Positions 38,526 to 49,100 of a DNA stretch of 64,000 bases are shown here, piece after piece. Made by a program: the position numbers and the translations under genes. The stretch comes from Mycobacteriales bacterium. Its GTDB lineage: Bacteria; Actinomycetota; Actinomycetes; Mycobacteriales; Mycobacteriaceae. Position 1 is the stretch's first letter, and each line of letters begins with the position of its first letter. The stretch spans positions 39,607 through 103,606 of the forward strand of contig DUTM01000010.1 of the NCBI GenBank assembly GCA_012842085.1, given 5' to 3'. The notes beneath the pieces are model-generated. The model saw only the letters and a list, made by a program, of their open reading frames with translations. It made no database searches and was not told the origin of the DNA.

Positions 38526-39175
38526 TGAATCGTGGACCTTCCGCAATTCTTCGTATTCTTACTTTTCTAGCGGGTGCAGTTTTAACAGCCGTTGGTGTTT
38601 TAGGGATTCTGTGGCATGCCAACGTCGCAAGTGTTTCGAATGTGGTTGATAACCACTGGCCGTCTGCGGTGCTAGAAGATGTTACCGCCCAAAGCTGGTG
38701 GATCCACGCCCTGATCGGCACTGCCGTAGTGGCTATTTTGTTGATCATTCTCAACATTGTGGTGTTGACGCGCCGCCGTACAGTATCACCGCTGCTTTTA
38801 GACGGAGATGACCCTAAGGGACAGATCTTCCTTGATACTGCTTTGGTGGGTCGTGCGGTCGCACGGGATTTGGAGAACCTGCCGACGGTACGCGATGCCG
38901 CCAGCAAAACCATTAATGACAATGGGGTTCCCACTGTGAACGTCACCCTTACTTCGCCGGCACATGTTCCAGTTCCTACTTTGCTGGATATTGCTGAACA
39001 GGTGAGTGCTGATATTCCAGCTGCAGTGAGCTACTGTGGTCCGGTTGCTCGCGTCTTTTTGGAGTTGGATAGGGTGCGCCGACAAGAAAAGGATCTTCCG
39101 TCGCGTGATTCAGAAACCGCTGGGGTGTCAGACAAGGACACGGTTTCCGAGGACCCTGTCTCCGACTCTGAATAA
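38525..39175 (+). CDS. AmaP-like alkaline-shock membrane anchor protein
   Basis: 216 aa with two transmembrane helices (about 9-30 and 60-82) linked by a short outside loop, and a cytoplasmic C-terminal Asp23-like domain (GVPTVNVTLTSPAHVPVPTL). AmaP of Staphylococcus anchors Asp23 at the membrane, and the topology agrees. The acidic Ser-rich tail is probably disordered. ATG overlaps the previous stop (TAATG). It is the last gene before a bidirectional terminator. Confidence 0.75.
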   Translation: MNRGPSAILRILTFLAGAVLTAVGVLGILWHANVASVSNVVDNHWPSAVLEDVTAQSWWIHALIGTAVVAILLIILNIVVLTRRRTVSPLLLDGDDPKGQIFLDTALVGRAVARDLENLPTVRDAASKTINDNGVPTVNVTLTSPAHVPVPTLLDIAEQVSADIPAAVSYCGPVARVFLELDRVRRQEKDLPSRDSETAGVSDKDTVSEDPVSDSE

Positions 39176-39242
39176 CGCTGCGTCTAACGGATGCTGAGTT
39201 GATTGTGTTGTTGTGGACTAAATAATTCTCCGCCCAAGAGAT

Positions 39243-39280
39243 AAAAGAATCCCGCCTGGTTTTCCAGGCGGGATTCTTTT
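39243..39280. terminator. Bidirectional terminator between the Asp23 operon and tuf
   Basis: Perfect 17-bp stem (AAAAGAATCCCGCCTGG and its complement) with a TTTT loop and T-runs on both strands. It serves the convergent Asp23/AmaP operon (plus) and tuf (minus). Confidence 0.95.
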
Positions 39281-39322
39281 TGCTTTGTTTAAGCGTGTTA
39301 ACTCCAGAGTGGAGTCAGATCA

Positions 39323-40513
39323 CTACTTGATGATCTTGGTAACACGGCCTGCACCGACGGTGCGTCCACCTTCGCGAATAGCGAAGCGGAGGCCTTCGTC
39401 CATGGCGACAGGCTGGATGAGCTCAACGGTCATCTCGCAGTTGTCACCAGGCATGACCATCTCGACACCATCAGCGAGCTTCACGATGCCGGTCACGTCA
39501 GTGGTACGGAAGTAGAACTGCGGACGGTAGTCGTTGAAGAACGGGGTGTGACGGCCGCCCTCGTCCTTGGACAGAACGTAGACGGAGCCTTCGAAGGTGG
39601 TGTGCGGGGTGTAAGCGCCGGGAGCAACGACACACTGGCCGCGCTCGACGTCTTCGCGACGGAGACCACGGAGCAGAAGTCCGACGTTGTCACCAGCTTC
39701 GCCGCGATCCAGCAGCTTACGGAACATCTCGACACCGGTGACGGTGGTCTTAATAGCCTTGTCACGGATACCGATGAGCTCAACTTCGTCGTTGACCTCA
39801 ACAGCGCCACGCTCGATACGGCCGGTAACAACGGTGCCACGGCCGGTAATGGTGAAGACGTCCTCAACAGGCATGAGGAACGGCTTGTCGAGCTCACGGA
39901 CCGGATCCGGAACGGACTCGTCAACTGCATCCATCAGAGCAGCAACGGAGTCGATCCACTTCTCGTCGCCCTGCAGGGCCTGGAAAGCGGAGACGCGGCA
40001 GATCGGGGCGTCTTCGTCGTAGTCCTGAGAAGCGAGCAGTTCGCGAACTTCCATTTCGACGAGCTCGAGGATTTCCTCATCGTCAACCATGTCGCACTTG
40101 TTGAGGGCGACGACGATGTAAGGAACGCCAACCTGGCGAGCGAGCAGAACGTGCTCACGGGTCTGCGGCATGGGGCCATCGGTGGCAGCAACCACGAGGA
40201 TGGCGCCGTCCATCTGAGCAGCACCGGTAATCATGTTCTTGATGTAGTCAGCGTGACCGGGGGCGTCGACGTGTGCGTAGTGACGCTTTTCGGTCTGGTA
40301 CTCAACGTGGGAAACGTTGATGGTAATGCCGCGCTCTTTCTCTTCCGGAGCCTTGTCGATCTCATCGAACGCGAAAGCGTCGTTGAGCTCGGGGTACTTC
40401 ACGGAGAGAGTCTTGGTAATAGCTGCGGTCAGGGTGGTCTTACCATGGTCGACGTGACCAATGGTGCCAATGTTTACGTGCGGTTTGGTCCGCTCGAACT
40501 TAGCCTTCGCCAC
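39323..40513 (-). CDS. tuf: Elongation factor Tu
   Basis: GTPase that brings aminoacyl-tRNA to the ribosome. 396 aa, with [17 protein letters not shown] and NKCD GTP-binding motifs and complete domains 2 and 3. GTG start at 40513 follows AGGAGG. It is the only tuf in the window. Confidence 0.98.
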   Translation of the reverse strand: MAKAKFERTKPHVNIGTIGHVDHGKTTLTAAITKTLSVKYPELNDAFAFDEIDKAPEEKERGITINVSHVEYQTEKRHYAHVDAPGHADYIKNMITGAAQMDGAILVVAATDGPMPQTREHVLLARQVGVPYIVVALNKCDMVDDEEILELVEMEVRELLASQDYDEDAPICRVSAFQALQGDEKWIDSVAALMDAVDESVPDPVRELDKPFLMPVEDVFTITGRGTVVTGRIERGAVEVNDEVELIGIRDKAIKTTVTGVEMFRKLLDRGEAGDNVGLLLRGLRREDVERGQCVVAPGAYTPHTTFEGSVYVLSKDEGGRHTPFFNDYRPQFYFRTTDVTGIVKLADGVEMVMPGDNCEMTVELIQPVAMDEGLRFAIREGGRTVGAGRVTKIIK

Positions 40514-40560
40514 TTTGTGTCCTCCTGGACGATCGTGAGTTTGCCAGTTTGTTTACCGAC

Positions 40561-40589
40561 AATACTCTCTGGTTAAGATCTTTGGTCAA
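40561..40589 (-). promoter_or_regulatory. Possible tuf promoter
   Basis: -35 TTGACC and -10 AGTATT, 17 bases apart, 48-76 bases upstream of tuf. A separate tuf promoter inside the str operon is common in actinobacteria; the weak -10 lowers confidence. Confidence 0.4.
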
Positions 40590-40627
40590 TTGCTACCCAA
40601 TAAGTGTAGCGATATTTACTGCTAAGT

Positions 40628-40655
40628 GCCTAGTCAGTATAAAAATTGACTAGGC
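40628..40655 (-). promoter_or_regulatory. Intercistronic hairpin between fusA and tuf
   Basis: Perfect 9-bp inverted repeat GCCTAGTCA and TGACTAGGC with a 10-base AT-rich loop that includes TATAC. It may be a weak terminator, an RNA-processing site or part of an additional tuf promoter. Confidence 0.45.
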
Positions 40656-40680
40656 TCTCGGCAGAATTCAGAGCCACGGA

Positions 40681-42789
40681 TTATTCTCCGGTAGCCTTCT
40701 CGATAATCTCCTTACCCACATTCTGAGGAACCTCAGCGTAGGAGGAGAAGACCATCGTGTAGTTGGCTCGGCCCTGGGTCTTCGACCGAAGGTCTCCAAC
40801 GTAGCCGAACATTTCAGACAGCGGGACGTCGGCCTTCACCACACGTGCGCCACTGCGCTCTTCCATGGCCTTAACTTGGCCACGGCGGGAGTTAATATCA
40901 CCAATTACGTCGCCCATGTACTCCTCAGGGGTGACGACCTCTACAGCCATGATGGGCTCTAGCAGGGTAGGTGAAGCCAAACGGGCTGCTTCCTTCAGGG
41001 CCATGGAGCCGGCTACCTTGAAGGCCATTTCCGAGGAGTCAACCTCGTGGTATGAACCGTCAACAAGCTCGACTTGGAGGTCGACCAGCGGGTAGCCAGC
41101 CAACACACCGTACTGCATGGCGTCCTGCACACCTTCGTCGACGGAAGGAATGTATTCCTTCGGAATGCGTCCGCCGGTAATGGAGTTGACGAACTCGTAG
41201 TGCGGATCGTCTTCCGTCTCGGCAACGAGGGGGGACAGCTTGATAATGACACGCGCGAACTGACCAGAACCACCGGTCTGCTTCTTGTGCGTGTATTCGT
41301 ACTTCTCGACCGTCTTGCGAATGGTCTCGCGGTAAGCAACCTGCGGCTTACCAACATTTGCTTCGACCTTGAATTCGCGACGCATACGGTCGACGAGAAC
41401 GTCTAGGTGGAGCTCGCCCATACCACCAATGATGGTCTGGCCGGTCTCTTCATCATTCTTAACAGTGAAGGTCGGGTCCTCTTCCGCCAGTTTCTGAATG
41501 GCGACGGACAGCTTCTCCTGGTCAGACTTGGTCTTCGGCTCGATAGCAACCTGGATAACGGGATCCGGGAAGGTCATCGACTCGAGGATCACCGGTTCGT
41601 TGAGATCAGAAAGGGTGTCACCAGTGGTGGTGTCCTTTAGACCAATGAAAGCGTAGATGTGGCCGGCGAATGCTTCGTCAACCGGGTTCTCCTTGTTGGA
41701 GTGCATCTGGAAAAGCTTACCGACCCGCTCGCGCTTCTCCTTGGTGGAGTTAACGATGGTGTCGCCGGACTTTACGTGACCGGAGTAGACACGCACATAG
41801 GTGAGCTTGCCGAAGAACGGGTGTGCCGCAACCTTGAATGCGAGAGCTGAGAAGGGCTCGTCCAGGCTCGGGTGACGTTCCACAACGGCCTGTTCGGAGT
41901 CTGCGGAACGGCCTTCGATGGAAGGAACGTCCAGCGGGGATGGAAGGTATGCAGTAATAGCATCGAGAAGCGGAACAACGCCCTTGTTTTTGAAGGCGGT
42001 ACCACAGAGAACCGGGTAGGCCTCCGAGTTAACGGTAAGGCGACGGATAACCTTCTGGATTTCCTCAACGGAGATTTCTTCTCCGCCGAAGTACTTCTCC
42101 ATAAGTTCTTCGTCAGCTTCGGCGACGGTCTCAATGAGCTTCTCGCGGTATTCCTCAGCCTTTTCCTGCAGCTCTGCCGGAATATCTTCAATTTCGGCAG
42201 GAGTACCCGGAGCAACCTTGCCTCGCCACAGGTGAGCCTTCATGGTGAGGAGGTCGACGATGCCGTCGAAATCATCTTCAGCACCGATCGGGATCTGCAG
42301 AACAATTGGCTTGGCACCCAGACGCTCTTCAATGGTCTCAACCGAGTTGAAGAAGTCGGCTCCCATTTTGTCCATCTTGTTAACGAAGCAGATGCGCGGG
42401 ACTTCGTACTTGGAAGCCTGACGCCAAACCTGCTCGGACTGGGGCTCAACGCCTTCCTTAGCGTCGAAGACAGCAACAGCACCGTCCAGAACACGCAGGG
42501 AACGCTCCACCTCTACGGTGAAGTCCACGTGGCCGGGGGTGTCGATGATGTTGAGCTGATGGTCGTTCCAGTAGCAGGTGGTGGCGGCGGAAGTAATGGT
42601 GATGCCGCGTTCCTTCTCCTGCTCCATCCAGTCCATGGTGGAGGCGCCATCGTGGGTCTCACCGATTTTGTAGTTAATACCGGTGTAGAACAGGATGCGC
42701 TCAGTAACAGTGGTCTTTCCGGCATCAATGTGTGCCATGATGCCGATATTGCGAACCTTCTTAAGGTCCTTAAGCACTTCAAGTGCCAC
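40681..42789 (-). CDS. fusA: Elongation factor G
   Basis: Translocation GTPase, 702 aa, with [17 protein letters not shown] and NKMD motifs and full domains II-V. GTG start at 42789 follows GGAGAG. Normal length and no insertion. Confidence 0.98.
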   Translation of the reverse strand: MALEVLKDLKKVRNIGIMAHIDAGKTTVTERILFYTGINYKIGETHDGASTMDWMEQEKERGITITSAATTCYWNDHQLNIIDTPGHVDFTVEVERSLRVLDGAVAVFDAKEGVEPQSEQVWRQASKYEVPRICFVNKMDKMGADFFNSVETIEERLGAKPIVLQIPIGAEDDFDGIVDLLTMKAHLWRGKVAPGTPAEIEDIPAELQEKAEEYREKLIETVAEADEELMEKYFGGEEISVEEIQKVIRRLTVNSEAYPVLCGTAFKNKGVVPLLDAITAYLPSPLDVPSIEGRSADSEQAVVERHPSLDEPFSALAFKVAAHPFFGKLTYVRVYSGHVKSGDTIVNSTKEKRERVGKLFQMHSNKENPVDEAFAGHIYAFIGLKDTTTGDTLSDLNEPVILESMTFPDPVIQVAIEPKTKSDQEKLSVAIQKLAEEDPTFTVKNDEETGQTIIGGMGELHLDVLVDRMRREFKVEANVGKPQVAYRETIRKTVEKYEYTHKKQTGGSGQFARVIIKLSPLVAETEDDPHYEFVNSITGGRIPKEYIPSVDEGVQDAMQYGVLAGYPLVDLQVELVDGSYHEVDSSEMAFKVAGSMALKEAARLASPTLLEPIMAVEVVTPEEYMGDVIGDINSRRGQVKAMEERSGARVVKADVPLSEMFGYVGDLRSKTQGRANYTMVFSSYAEVPQNVGKEIIEKATGE

Positions 42790-42841
42790 TTCGAACTCTC
42801 CGTCCGATCACGGATTCTTTCTCAAGAACCCTCGTTTTCAA

Positions 42842-42863
42842 TAGGTCTTCAGTAGGTCTTCAG
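42842..42863. repeat. Two tandem 11-bp repeats between rpsG and fusA
   Basis: TAGGTCTTCAG is present twice without a gap in the 167-bp spacer. No partner elements are seen elsewhere; it may be a simple slippage duplication. Confidence 0.8.
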
Positions 42864-42956
42864 TTTCTTAGTGCGACGCAGCGGCTGCTACCCCGCACGT
42901 TGGACAAGACCACTGTTTCAACTTTGGACGTCTCCACGTGGTCCGTCCCGGTGGGA

Positions 42957-43427
42957 TTACCAGCGGTAGTGTGCGAATGCCTTGTTGGCTTCTGCCATCT
43001 TGTGGACGTCTTCGCGACGCTTCACAGCGGCTCCCAAACCGTTGGAGGCATCCAACAGTTCGTTGGCCAAACGTTCCGGCATCGACTTCTCACGACGCAA
43101 ACGGGAGAAGATAACAATCCAGCGAATTGCGAGGGTGGTGGAACGTCCCGGACGCACCTCAACGGGCACCTGGTAGGTGGCGCCACCAACGCGACGGGAA
43201 CGAACTTCCAGAGAAGGACGAACGTTGTCGAGAGCCTTCTTGAGGGTGTTCACCGGATCGGTGCCGGTCTTTTCACGGCACATTTCAAGAGCGGAGTAAA
43301 CGATGTTCTCGGCGGTGGATTTCTTACCGTCGACAAGCACCTTGTTAACAAGCTGGGTAACTAGCGGGGAGCCGTAAACAGGATCGGCTTCAACCGTGCG
43401 CTTGGGGGATGGTCCTTTACGCGACAT
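42957..43427 (-). CDS. rpsG: 30S ribosomal protein S7
   Basis: Head assembly initiator, 156 aa, starting [20 protein letters not shown] and ending [13 protein letters not shown], typical of actinobacterial S7. It lies 2 bp after rpsL. Confidence 0.98.
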   Translation of the reverse strand: MSRKGPSPKRTVEADPVYGSPLVTQLVNKVLVDGKKSTAENIVYSALEMCREKTGTDPVNTLKKALDNVRPSLEVRSRRVGGATYQVPVEVRPGRSTTLAIRWIVIFSRLRREKSMPERLANELLDASNGLGAAVKRREDVHKMAEANKAFAHYRW

Positions 43428-43429
43428 GT

Positions 43430-43801
43430 TTACTTCTCCTTCTTGGCGCCGTAGCGAGAGCGAGCCTGCTTGCGGCCCTTCACGCCCTGAGTATCAAGAG
43501 CGCCACGGACAATCTTGTAGCGGACACCCGGGAGGTCTTTCACACGACCGCCACAGACAAGCACCATGGAGTGCTCCTGGAGGTTGTGGCCTTCACCGGG
43601 GATGTATGCGGAAACTTCCATTCCGGAAGACAGACGCACACGGGCGACCTTCCGGAGTGCCGAGTTCGGCTTTTTAGGGGTGGTGGTGTAAACGCGGGTA
43701 CATACACCACGACGCTGCGGGCTGCCCTTCAGAGCTGCGGTCTTAGTCGCGGAGCTCTTCACGTGGCGGCCCTTGCGCACAAGCTGTTGAATAGTTGGCA
43801 T
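43430..43801 (-). CDS. rpsL: 30S ribosomal protein S12
   Basis: Decoding-centre protein, 123 aa from ATG 43801 ([20 protein letters not shown]). Lys43 and Lys88, the usual streptomycin-resistance positions, are both wild-type. It is the first gene of rpsL-rpsG-fusA-(tuf). An open frame upstream is not S12. Confidence 0.97.
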   Translation of the reverse strand: MPTIQQLVRKGRHVKSSATKTAALKGSPQRRGVCTRVYTTTPKKPNSALRKVARVRLSSGMEVSAYIPGEGHNLQEHSMVLVCGGRVKDLPGVRYKIVRGALDTQGVKGRKQARSRYGAKKEK

Positions 43802-43977
43802 GAACCGACTTTCCTTATTGTTTAGTGTCAACACCTGGTGGTGTCGAAGTTGGCGTCCTGGGGGTACTCCCCACGACGCAATAAAGCACATGGGGCATAA
43901 GTCCTGGTAAAGAGCTTATTTTGAGCGCAAACTAACCAGTCGGCCGCTCTCGCTGGCTTACCTGGGACAATTAACCC

Positions 43978-43993
43978 GCTCACACATGTGAGC
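43978..43993 (-). promoter_or_regulatory. Palindrome in the rpsL leader
   Basis: GCTCACA-CA-TGTGAGC lies 11-26 bases downstream of the predicted -10 box. It could be an operator or an RNA hairpin. Half-site order is opposite to the CRP/GlxR consensus. Confidence 0.35.
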
Positions 43994-44003
43994 ACAAGCC
44001 CTT

Positions 44004-44033
44004 ATGTTAGTGGGAAATGGTCAAATAGTGCAA
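44004..44033 (-). promoter_or_regulatory. Predicted str operon promoter upstream of rpsL
   Basis: -35 TTGCAC and -10 TAACAT with an 18-base spacer, leaving a leader of about 195 bases before rpsL. Confidence 0.5.
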
Positions 44034-44056
44034 AAAGGGACCCACTGGCCCCTTTT
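44033..44056 (-). terminator. Short terminator after the small secreted protein gene
   Basis: AAAAGGG and CCCTTTT stem with a 10-base loop and a TTTTTG tail on the minus strand, 27 bases past the stop codon. It abuts the -35 box of the rpsL promoter. Confidence 0.5.
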
Positions 44057-44082
44057 GTGCTAGGCATTTCACATGTCTTGTA

Positions 44083-44349
44083 CTAGAACGGGACGGGCGA
44101 GACGTAGAACCCTTCACACATTTCGTACCATTCCCAAAGCTCATCGGGATCCGTCATCGCTTTGGTGCGGGGGTCCTTGTACTGGTCGGTGTACTGACAT
44201 GGCACTGGACGACTTTTATCGTCATTAGGCATGTATTCAGTACGGAAGGTTGACGCCTGTGCTGGGACAACCACACCGACACTGAGAACGGCAGTAGCAG
44301 CCAGCGCTACCAGTCCTCGCTTGATGATCTGGTTTTCTATAAAACTCAC
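44083..44349 (-). CDS. Small secreted protein with two cysteines
   Basis: 88 aa with a signal peptide (LVALAATAVLSVGVVVPAQA) and a ~55-residue mature part rich in Asp, Tyr and Trp. Two cysteines (PVPCQYTDQ and YEMCEGF) could form a disulfide. GTG 44349 has GGGAG upstream. No family recognised. It lies downstream of the alkaline phosphatase gene in the same direction, across an inverted repeat. Confidence 0.65.
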   Translation of the reverse strand: MSFIENQIIKRGLVALAATAVLSVGVVVPAQASTFRTEYMPNDDKSRPVPCQYTDQYKDPRTKAMTDPDELWEWYEMCEGFYVSPVPF

Positions 44350-44456
44350 GGTCAGGGTCTCCCTTAATTACTGCGGCAAACAACCAATTATTGTGCCCGT
44401 TATCTTCTATTGTACTCGAACGCCTTGCATGCTCCAAGCTGGGGTAACTCGCGAAT

Positions 44457-44506
44457 ACCCCCATGGATGAACAAACTGTATCCTACAGCCACACCACCAT
44501 GGGGGT
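44457..44506. repeat. Inverted repeat between phosphatase and small secreted protein genes
   Basis: ACCCCCATGG and CCATGGGGGT, 10 bp each, with a 30-base loop; CGCG blocks flank both arms. Possibly a terminator for the phosphatase gene, but it lacks a clear T-run. Confidence 0.45.
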
Positions 44507-44535
44507 CGCGGGTAACAAACCGAGGATGGTTAACG

Positions 44536-45930
44536 TCAGGCAGCTTTCTTAGGGGCAGCCGCCTGGCTCTGGATCCACCATTTGTGCATTACGAGCTGTG
44601 GGAAGTCAATATTGTCCATGTAGGCACCACGGTACGGGTCTTGCGAGGTAGCTAGGCGCAGCACCTGTTGTGCGCCAGCTCCCTTCACGAAAAAGGGCAC
44701 TAGTTGGTTGGTGTGCTGGTCGGAGAGCCACTGGATTTGAATATTGCCATGCGCATCTTGAGCTAGCGGAACCATTGCGCGTTCACTGGGGCCGTTGATG
44801 AACCCAGTTTCATGGTCTGCAGTAATAATCAGCAGGGTTTTGTCCCAGCTGGAATTCTTTTCCACCCACTTGCTTACCGCTTCCACAGCGTCCATGAAGT
44901 CCATTGTTTCTTCGATGGAGCGTGCAGTTTGGTTGGCGTGCCCAGCCCAGTCAATAGCGCCGCCTTCCACCATCAAGAAGTAGCCGCGGGGATTCTGGTT
45001 GAGGACGTTCAGTGCGCTCAGGGAAAGATCCGTTAAGTTGGGAACCTTATTGAAAGGGGTTTCCCCGACTTTTTCCTGCTGTGCATCTGCGCGGACAGAA
45101 GAGCGTTCCTGCTGCAGAGTAGATGCTACTTGGGGGACTCCCCAGAGGCGCTTAACTTTCTTTTTACCTTCGGCGATAGCTTTAAAGTCGGCAGTCTTTT
45201 CGATAAAGCTGTAGCCAGTGGTGTTCTTTTCAAGACGATTCCAGTCGGCAGCCGAAATGTATTTGAAGTCAGGCTCAGCCAGGCGTTTATTGTTGTCATC
45301 GTAGAAGGGGTGTCCTGCACCAATCACCACGTCCATTTTGGAGTTGATCATCTGGTTGGTGATGTTGTGGTAGTTGTTGCGGCTTATTTCGTGCGCAACA
45401 TACGCAGCCGGGGTGGCATGCGAGTAGGGTACAGAACTGACCACACCAGCCGCCTTGCCCAGGGCCTTCGCTCGTTCTGTGATGTTGGGTAGCGGCTTGC
45501 CGCTGGGGGTCATGCCGATAATGCCGTGGAATGTTTTGTGCCCGCTGGCCATCGCAGTGCCGGCAGCAGCCGAGTCGGTGGGAATTCCGGTGGCAGCAGC
45601 GGTGGAGGTCCATGCGATAGGGCCGTTATAAGCACCGACAATGGCGTAGGTGGACATACCCACGTACGAATAGCTTTGGAAGCCGGGCTGCTTCTCGTTT
45701 TTAACCGCAGAGCCATTGGGGTTTACCTGGTAACCGGTAGTTCCACGCAGGTGAAGATTTGTGAGATCGAGAGTGTTGTAGCCCATTCCGTCACCAATCA
45801 TCACAATGATGTTTTCAGCAACTGCAGGGGCAGCATGTGCCGGGAGCGCGGGTAGTCCCAGTGCTACGGCAGTAAGGCCGGCAGTGACTCCCACAGCTAG
45901 TCGGCGTGAGAAATTAGTGCGGATCCGCAT
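44536..45930 (-). CDS. Secreted alkaline phosphatase, PhoA family
   Basis: Hydrolyses phosphomonoesters outside the cell to supply phosphate. 464 aa with a signal peptide (RRLAVGVTAGLTAVALGLPA) whose SRR start leaves Tat export possible. Metal and nucleophile motifs are intact: VMIGDGMGYNT (Asp), TDSAAAGTAMASG (Ser nucleophile), EGGAIDWAGHAN and TADHETG (Asp/His ligands). ATG 45930 has AGAGGAG upstream, so the longer frame is rejected. No clear Pho box seen. Confidence 0.93.
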   Translation of the reverse strand: MRIRTNFSRRLAVGVTAGLTAVALGLPALPAHAAPAVAENIIVMIGDGMGYNTLDLTNLHLRGTTGYQVNPNGSAVKNEKQPGFQSYSYVGMSTYAIVGAYNGPIAWTSTAAATGIPTDSAAAGTAMASGHKTFHGIIGMTPSGKPLPNITERAKALGKAAGVVSSVPYSHATPAAYVAHEISRNNYHNITNQMINSKMDVVIGAGHPFYDDNNKRLAEPDFKYISAADWNRLEKNTTGYSFIEKTADFKAIAEGKKKVKRLWGVPQVASTLQQERSSVRADAQQEKVGETPFNKVPNLTDLSLSALNVLNQNPRGYFLMVEGGAIDWAGHANQTARSIEETMDFMDAVEAVSKWVEKNSSWDKTLLIITADHETGFINGPSERAMVPLAQDAHGNIQIQWLSDQHTNQLVPFFVKGAGAQQVLRLATSQDPYRGAYMDNIDFPQLVMHKWWIQSQAAAPKKAA

Positions 45931-46055
45931 TAAATACTCCTCTAAGTCAGGGGTTCGCACAACTGTAACGTGTGGGTCCTGAAATGCGGGTAAGCACCAT
46001 TTGAAGTTCATCTAAACAAATCTTGGCCTGCATAAACGGCATAAAAATGCATAAA

Positions 46056-46088
46056 AAGTGGGGCTGCCCTTCCGGGACAGCCCCACTT
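46056..46088 (-). terminator. Terminator of rpoBC
   Basis: AAGTGGGGCTG and CAGCCCCACTT stem with extra inner CCC/GGG pairing, followed by TTTTTATGC on the minus strand, 22 bases past the rpoC stop. Confidence 0.9.
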
Positions 46089-46109
46089 ATTTGTTTATGG
46101 TGTTACGAC

Positions 46110-49100
46110 TTAATCAAAGTCGAAGTCATCCAATGGCACCGCAGCGCCGGTCTCGTCAATGAAAGCATCTTCGGGACCGTAGAAGCCGTCGTCGAATCCG
46201 GTCGGGATGGCGTAGGCGGCTGCACGTGCTTCCTCGGTAGGCCGTACCTGAATGTCGCGGTAGCGAGCAATGCCAGTACCGGCGGGGATGAGCTTACCGA
46301 TAATGACGTTCTCCTTGAGACCGATGAGGCTATCAGCGCGAGCATTGATAGCGGCGTCGGTAAGGACGCGAGTGGTCTCCTGGAAGGAGGCGGCGGAAAG
46401 CCACGAGTCGGTAGCCAAGGATGCCTTGGTGATACCCATGAGCACCGGGCGACCGGCTGCAGGGGTTCCACCGTCACGTACCACGGCCCTGTTAGTTGCC
46501 TCGAATTCGGGGCGTTCCACAAGAGAACCGGGTAGGAACTCGGTGGATCCAGAGTCGATGATGGTGACGCGACGGAGCATCTGGCGCACAATCACTTCGA
46601 TGTGCTTGTCGTGGATAGACACACCCTGTGAGCGGTAGACGTCCTGAACCTCGTTGACGAGGTGGACTTGTACCTGACGGGGGCCCATGACACGCAGCAC
46701 GTCGTGTGGATCGGCGGCACCTTCGAGTAGCTTCTCACCAATCGTGATGTGGTCTCCGGTCTCCAGTACACCTTCGGTACCGTCAGCCTTCTTGACAGTG
46801 GCTAGACGCTGGCGCTTGGAGAGCTTGTCGTAGACGACATCGTCGGAACCGTCGTCCGGAGTGATGGTGACTTTCCAGAACTTGTCCAGTTCTTCCAGCT
46901 TGATGGTGCCGGAAACTTCTGCGATATCGGCCTTGCCCTTGGGGACACGAGCCTCGAAAAGCTCCTGCACACGCGGCAGACCACCGGTGATGTCTTCACC
47001 GACACCACCCTGGTGGAAGGTACGCATGGTCAGCTGGGTACCGGGCTCACCAATGGACTGTGCGGCGACAATACCGACGGCTTCGCCAACGTCGACGAGC
47101 TGGCCGGTGGCCATGGAGCGGCCGTAGCACTTGGCACAGACACCATTCTGGGAGTTACAGGTAAGAACAGAGCGGACCTTGATTTCGGTGAGTCCAGCCT
47201 CGAGGAGTGCCTCGATTTCGGGGTCACCAATATCAGTTCCAGCCTCAACAATGACGTTGCCGTCAGCGTCCTTAGCATCCTCAGCCAGGGTGCGCGCGAA
47301 TACGCCAGTTTCGATGAACTGGTCGCGTACCAGGGTGCCATCTTCTTGCTTATCTGCAATCTTGACGATGATGCCACGGCTGGTACCACAGTCGTCTTCA
47401 CGCACAATGACGTCTTGGGCGACGTCCACGAGACGACGGGTGAGGTAACCCGAGTCAGCAGTGCGCAGAGCGGTATCTGCCAGACCTTTACGAGCACCGT
47501 GAGAGTTAATGAAGTACTCCAGCACGGAAAGGCCTTCACGGAAGGAGGACTTAATCGGCTGCGGGATGAAGTTACCCTTCGGGTCGGTCACCAGACCCTT
47601 CATGCCGGACAGTGACCGCATCTGGGTCATGTTACCGGCCGCACCCGAGCGCACAATGAGCGGAATCGGGTTGGTTTCGGGGTAGTTGTCTTCCATGGCC
47701 TGGCCGACCTTTTCGGTGGCCTCGGACCAAATCTTCACCAGTGCAGCGTTGTGTTCATCCTTGGAAAGAGCACCGCGCAGGTACTGCTTCTCCACCTTGT
47801 CAGCACGCTTCTCGTAAGCATCCAGGATCTCCTGTTTGACGGGAGGAACCTGTACGTCAGACATAGCAACGGTGACGCCGGAACGGGTGGCCCAGTAGAA
47901 GCCGGCATCCTTCAGGCGGTCAACGGTCTGCGCAACCAGAATCATCGGGTAGCGCTCTGCCATGTCGTTAATGACGACGGACTGCTTGCCCTTGGCCATC
48001 TGGTCGTTGACGAAGGGGTAGTCACCTGGCAGCAGGTCGTTGAACATGATGCGGCCGAGGGTGGTCTTGCAGACCCACACGTCGCCTGGTTCCCAACCAT
48101 CGGGGAACTGTTCGGCTTCGACGTCCTTCGGGGGACGCTGGTGGGTGAGGCGGACCACGATCGGCGACTGAATGGAAAGGGCTCCTGCGTCACGAGCCAT
48201 GATGGCTTCCGCGACGGAAGAGTAGTGGCCATTCGTGGGGCATTCGGCGTGTACTTCTTCGTCCAAAGCTCCCGGCGCGTCGGGGTCAATGGTGGTGAGG
48301 TAGTACAGGCCGGTCACCATATCCAGGCGGGGCATAGCCAGCGGGCGGCCGGATGCCGGCGACAGGATGTTGTTGGAGGACAGCATGAGGACGCGGGCCT
48401 CAGACTGTGCTTCTGCCGACAGCGGCAAGTGGACTGCCATCTGGTCACCGTCGAAGTCAGCGTTGAAAGCCTCACAAACCAGCGGGTGGAGCATGATGGC
48501 TTTACCTTCAACCAGAACCGGTTCGAAGGCCTGAATACCGAGACGGTGCAGAGTGGGTGCACGGTTGAGAAGCACCGGGTGCTCTGCAATAACTTCTTCC
48601 AGAACGTCCCACACCTGGGGGCGCTGACGTTCCACCATACGCTTGGCAGACTTAATGTTCTGGGCGTAGTTGAGGTCCACCAGACGCTTCATGACGAAGG
48701 GCTTGAAAAGCTCCAGCGCCATCAGCTTCGGAAGACCACATTCGTGCAGCTTGAGCTGCGGACCAACGATAATAACGGAACGACCAGAGTAGTCGACGCG
48801 CTTACCGAGGAGGTTCTGACGGAAGCGGCCCTGCTTACCTTTCAGCAAGTCGGAAAAGGACTTGAGCGGGCGGTTGCCAGGTCCTGCAACGGGGCGTCCA
48901 CGGCGACCGTTATCGAAGAGTGCGTCTACAGATTCCTGCAGCATGCGCTTCTCGTTGTTGATAATGATCTCGGGGGCACCAAGGTCAATCAGTCGCTTCA
49001 AACGGTTGTTGCGGTTGATGACACGCCGGTAAAGGTCGTTCAGGTCGGAGGTGGCGAAACGGCCACCGTCGAGCTGCACCATGGGGCGGAGCTCCGGTGG

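Noticed and set aside
39548..40576. 342-codon plus-strand frame opposite tuf
   Set aside because: Shadow of tuf; no supporting features.
43978..43993. CRP/GlxR-type operator upstream of rpsL
   Set aside because: Half sites are in the order TCACA-N-TGTGA, the reverse of the TGTGA-N6-TCACA consensus; kept only as an unassigned palindrome.
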